From contig CAJFVQ010000011.1 of NCBI GenBank assembly GCA_904420535.1, positions 1 through 55,823 of the forward strand: 55,823 nt of DNA, written 5' to 3'. This document shows, piece by piece, positions 55,190 through 55,823 of this stretch (within the stretch, counting starts at the first letter, position 1; each line of letters begins with the position of its first letter). The notes below the pieces were generated by a model. The model was not told the origin of the DNA. It saw nothing but the letters and a program-made list of their open reading frames with translations, and searched no databases. The translations under genes and the position numbers were made by a program. This DNA is from Candidatus Cryptoclostridium obscurum. Its GTDB lineage: Bacteria > Bacillota > Dehalobacteriia > UBA7702.

Positions 55190-55217
55190 TTGATATAATT
55201 TTTTCTTTTGATATAAT
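55190..55217 (+). promoter_or_regulatory. promoter of the leader and CNNM gene
   Basis: TTGATA (55190-55195) and TATAAT (55212-55217), 16-base spacer, in AT-rich DNA. Confidence 0.6.
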
Positions 55218-55255
55218 AATAAATATTAGATAATAGCATGAAAGGAGAATCATTC

Positions 55256-55312
55256 TTGGACGAGGTTCCTTTATCTACGTCGCCCGTTGTTGAATTATAT
55301 ATGGCAGATTGA
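55256..55312 (+). CDS. possible leader peptide (18 codons)
   Basis: TTG 55256 has AAAGGAG nine bases upstream and opens an 18-residue frame, MDEVPLSTSPVVELYMAD, stopping at TGA 55310-55312. An ATG at 55238 in the same frame is an alternative start. The stop lies three bases before the hairpin 55316-55354, the spacing seen in ribosome-controlled attenuators. The short product, acidic and Pro-containing near its start, recalls Mg2+-sensing leader peptides of the mgtL type, but that comparison is inference. Confidence 0.45.
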   Translation: MDEVPLSTSPVVELYMAD

Positions 55313-55315
55313 GTT

Positions 55316-55362
55316 CGCAACAAGGAGAGCAGCTATGCTCTCTATTGAGTTGCGTCTTTTTT
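55316..55362 (+). terminator. attenuator-like terminator before the CNNM gene
   Basis: CGCAAC (55316-55321) pairs with GTTGCG (55349-55354) and GAGAGC (55325-55330) with GCTCTC (55337-55342), then a run of seven T residues. It stands between the promoter and the CNNM gene, so transcription must pass it. Confidence 0.8.
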
Positions 55363-55416
55363 TATGTTTTATATAGGAATAATACCTATAACATTCAAAG
55401 GAGAATGAGAATAGAA

Positions 55417-55823
55417 ATGTCGATTGCGATAAGCTTGATTTTGGTTGTTTTCTTTTTATTGATGAATGCGTTTTTTGTTGTAGCAGAATTTTCTTTGGTT
55501 CGTATCAGAAAATCGCAAGTAGATATGCTGGTCGCTAACGGTGCCGTTGGGGCAAAATATGCCCAACTGGTATCCAACAATGTAAATGCTTATCTATCCG
55601 CCTGCCAGCTGGGGATCACCTTGGCATCTTTGGCCCTTGGTTGGTTGGGGGAACCTGCGATTTCAGACTTGATTCGTCCACTTCTTGAGCCTCTTGGCTT
55701 AAGTTCTGCTATGATCTCTACCATTGCTGTAGCCATTGGTTTTATCGTAATGACGGCGCTCCATATTGTCGTTGGAGAGCTGATCCCCAAATCCCTTGCG
55801 ATTTTCAGTACAGAGCGCTGGGC
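55417..55823 (+). CDS. CNNM/HlyC-CorC family transporter, partial
   Basis: The first 135 codons of a membrane protein of the CNNM (DUF21) family; it continues past the window edge. MNAFFVVAEFSLVRIRKSQV, YLSACQLGITLASLALGWLG and IVVGELIPKSLAI are the conserved DUF21 segments, with helices at about 1-22, 61-82 and 100-125. Members export or regulate Mg2+ and related ions and normally carry CBS and CorC domains later on. ATG 55417 is used; another ATG (55405) in frame is too close to the GGAG site. Attenuation by the leader upstream is possible. Confidence 0.85.
   Translation, partial: MSIAISLILVVFFLLMNAFFVVAEFSLVRIRKSQVDMLVANGAVGAKYAQLVSNNVNAYLSACQLGITLASLALGWLGEPAISDLIRPLLEPLGLSSAMISTIAVAIGFIVMTALHIVVGELIPKSLAIFSTERW

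Overview
The window is a 56 kb piece of a chromosome from a low-to-moderate GC member of the Bacillota (Firmicutes), most likely an anaerobe of the Clostridia or Negativicutes. The reasons are a SpoIIP-type sporulation hydrolase and a YlmC/YmxH protein, a T-box leader on leuS, a CIRCE element ahead of hrcA-grpE-dnaK-dnaJ, strong AGGAGG ribosome sites with frequent TTG/GTG starts, and metabolic genes typical of strict anaerobes (an MttB-family methyltransferase without pyrrolysine, and a class I succinate/acyl-CoA CoA-transferase). I cannot fix the genus from sequence alone. No tRNA, rRNA, insertion sequence, prophage or CRISPR array was seen.

Layout. (1) 1-4.4 kb: a minus-strand operon of small flavoproteins (an NTF2-like protein, a frameshifted flavodoxin-fold oxidoreductase, an intact one, and a flavin reductase cut by the window edge), divergent from an HxlR-family regulator with a dyad in its leader. 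A sigma-54 activator follows. (2) 4.4-7.4 kb: a lone MttB-family methyltransferase behind a consensus -24/-12 promoter, then a hairpin-rich, AT-rich stretch with one small zinc-ribbon gene. (3) 7.5-14.9 kb: guaA, a Na+/Ca2+ exchanger, a zinc-dependent phospholipase C-like protein, T-box-leuS and holA. (4) 15-17.4 kb, minus strand: a GNAT acetyltransferase broken by an in-frame TGA, a zinc-ribbon/membrane/SH3-repeat protein, and rpsT. (5) 17.5-32 kb: spoIIP, murJ, lepA-hemW, hrcA-grpE-dnaK-dnaJ, prmA-rsmE-mtaB-hinT and rpsU, the conserved translation and protein-quality block.

(6) 32-38 kb: a possible structured RNA, a DUF2284 protein, a YgiQ-type radical SAM enzyme, and an NfeD-FloA membrane-microdomain operon with a repeat-bearing third gene. 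(7) 38-42.5 kb: an unusual translationally coupled pair, a 1191-residue thioester-less alpha-2-macroglobulin-like surface protein and a membrane-anchored partner of unknown function. (8) 42.6-50.7 kb: a stand-alone homocysteine methyltransferase, YlmC, CoA-transferase, an acidic-tailed protein, an OPT peptide transporter with a P1 peptidase and mutY, and DUF554. (9) 50.8 kb to the end: a lipoprotein, a YtrA-type GntR regulator with an ABC transporter whose permease is frameshifted, and a short leader peptide plus attenuator-like hairpin ahead of a CNNM/HlyC-type transporter that runs off the edge.

Three accessory genes carry one clear disrupting change each (two single-base frameshifts and one TGG-to-TGA), while every housekeeping gene reads through cleanly. 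The most interesting items are the macroglobulin-like pair, the RNA candidate at 32.1 kb, the leader/attenuator before the CNNM gene, and the sigma-54-controlled methyltransferase unit. All functions were assigned by reading motifs; no database search was run.
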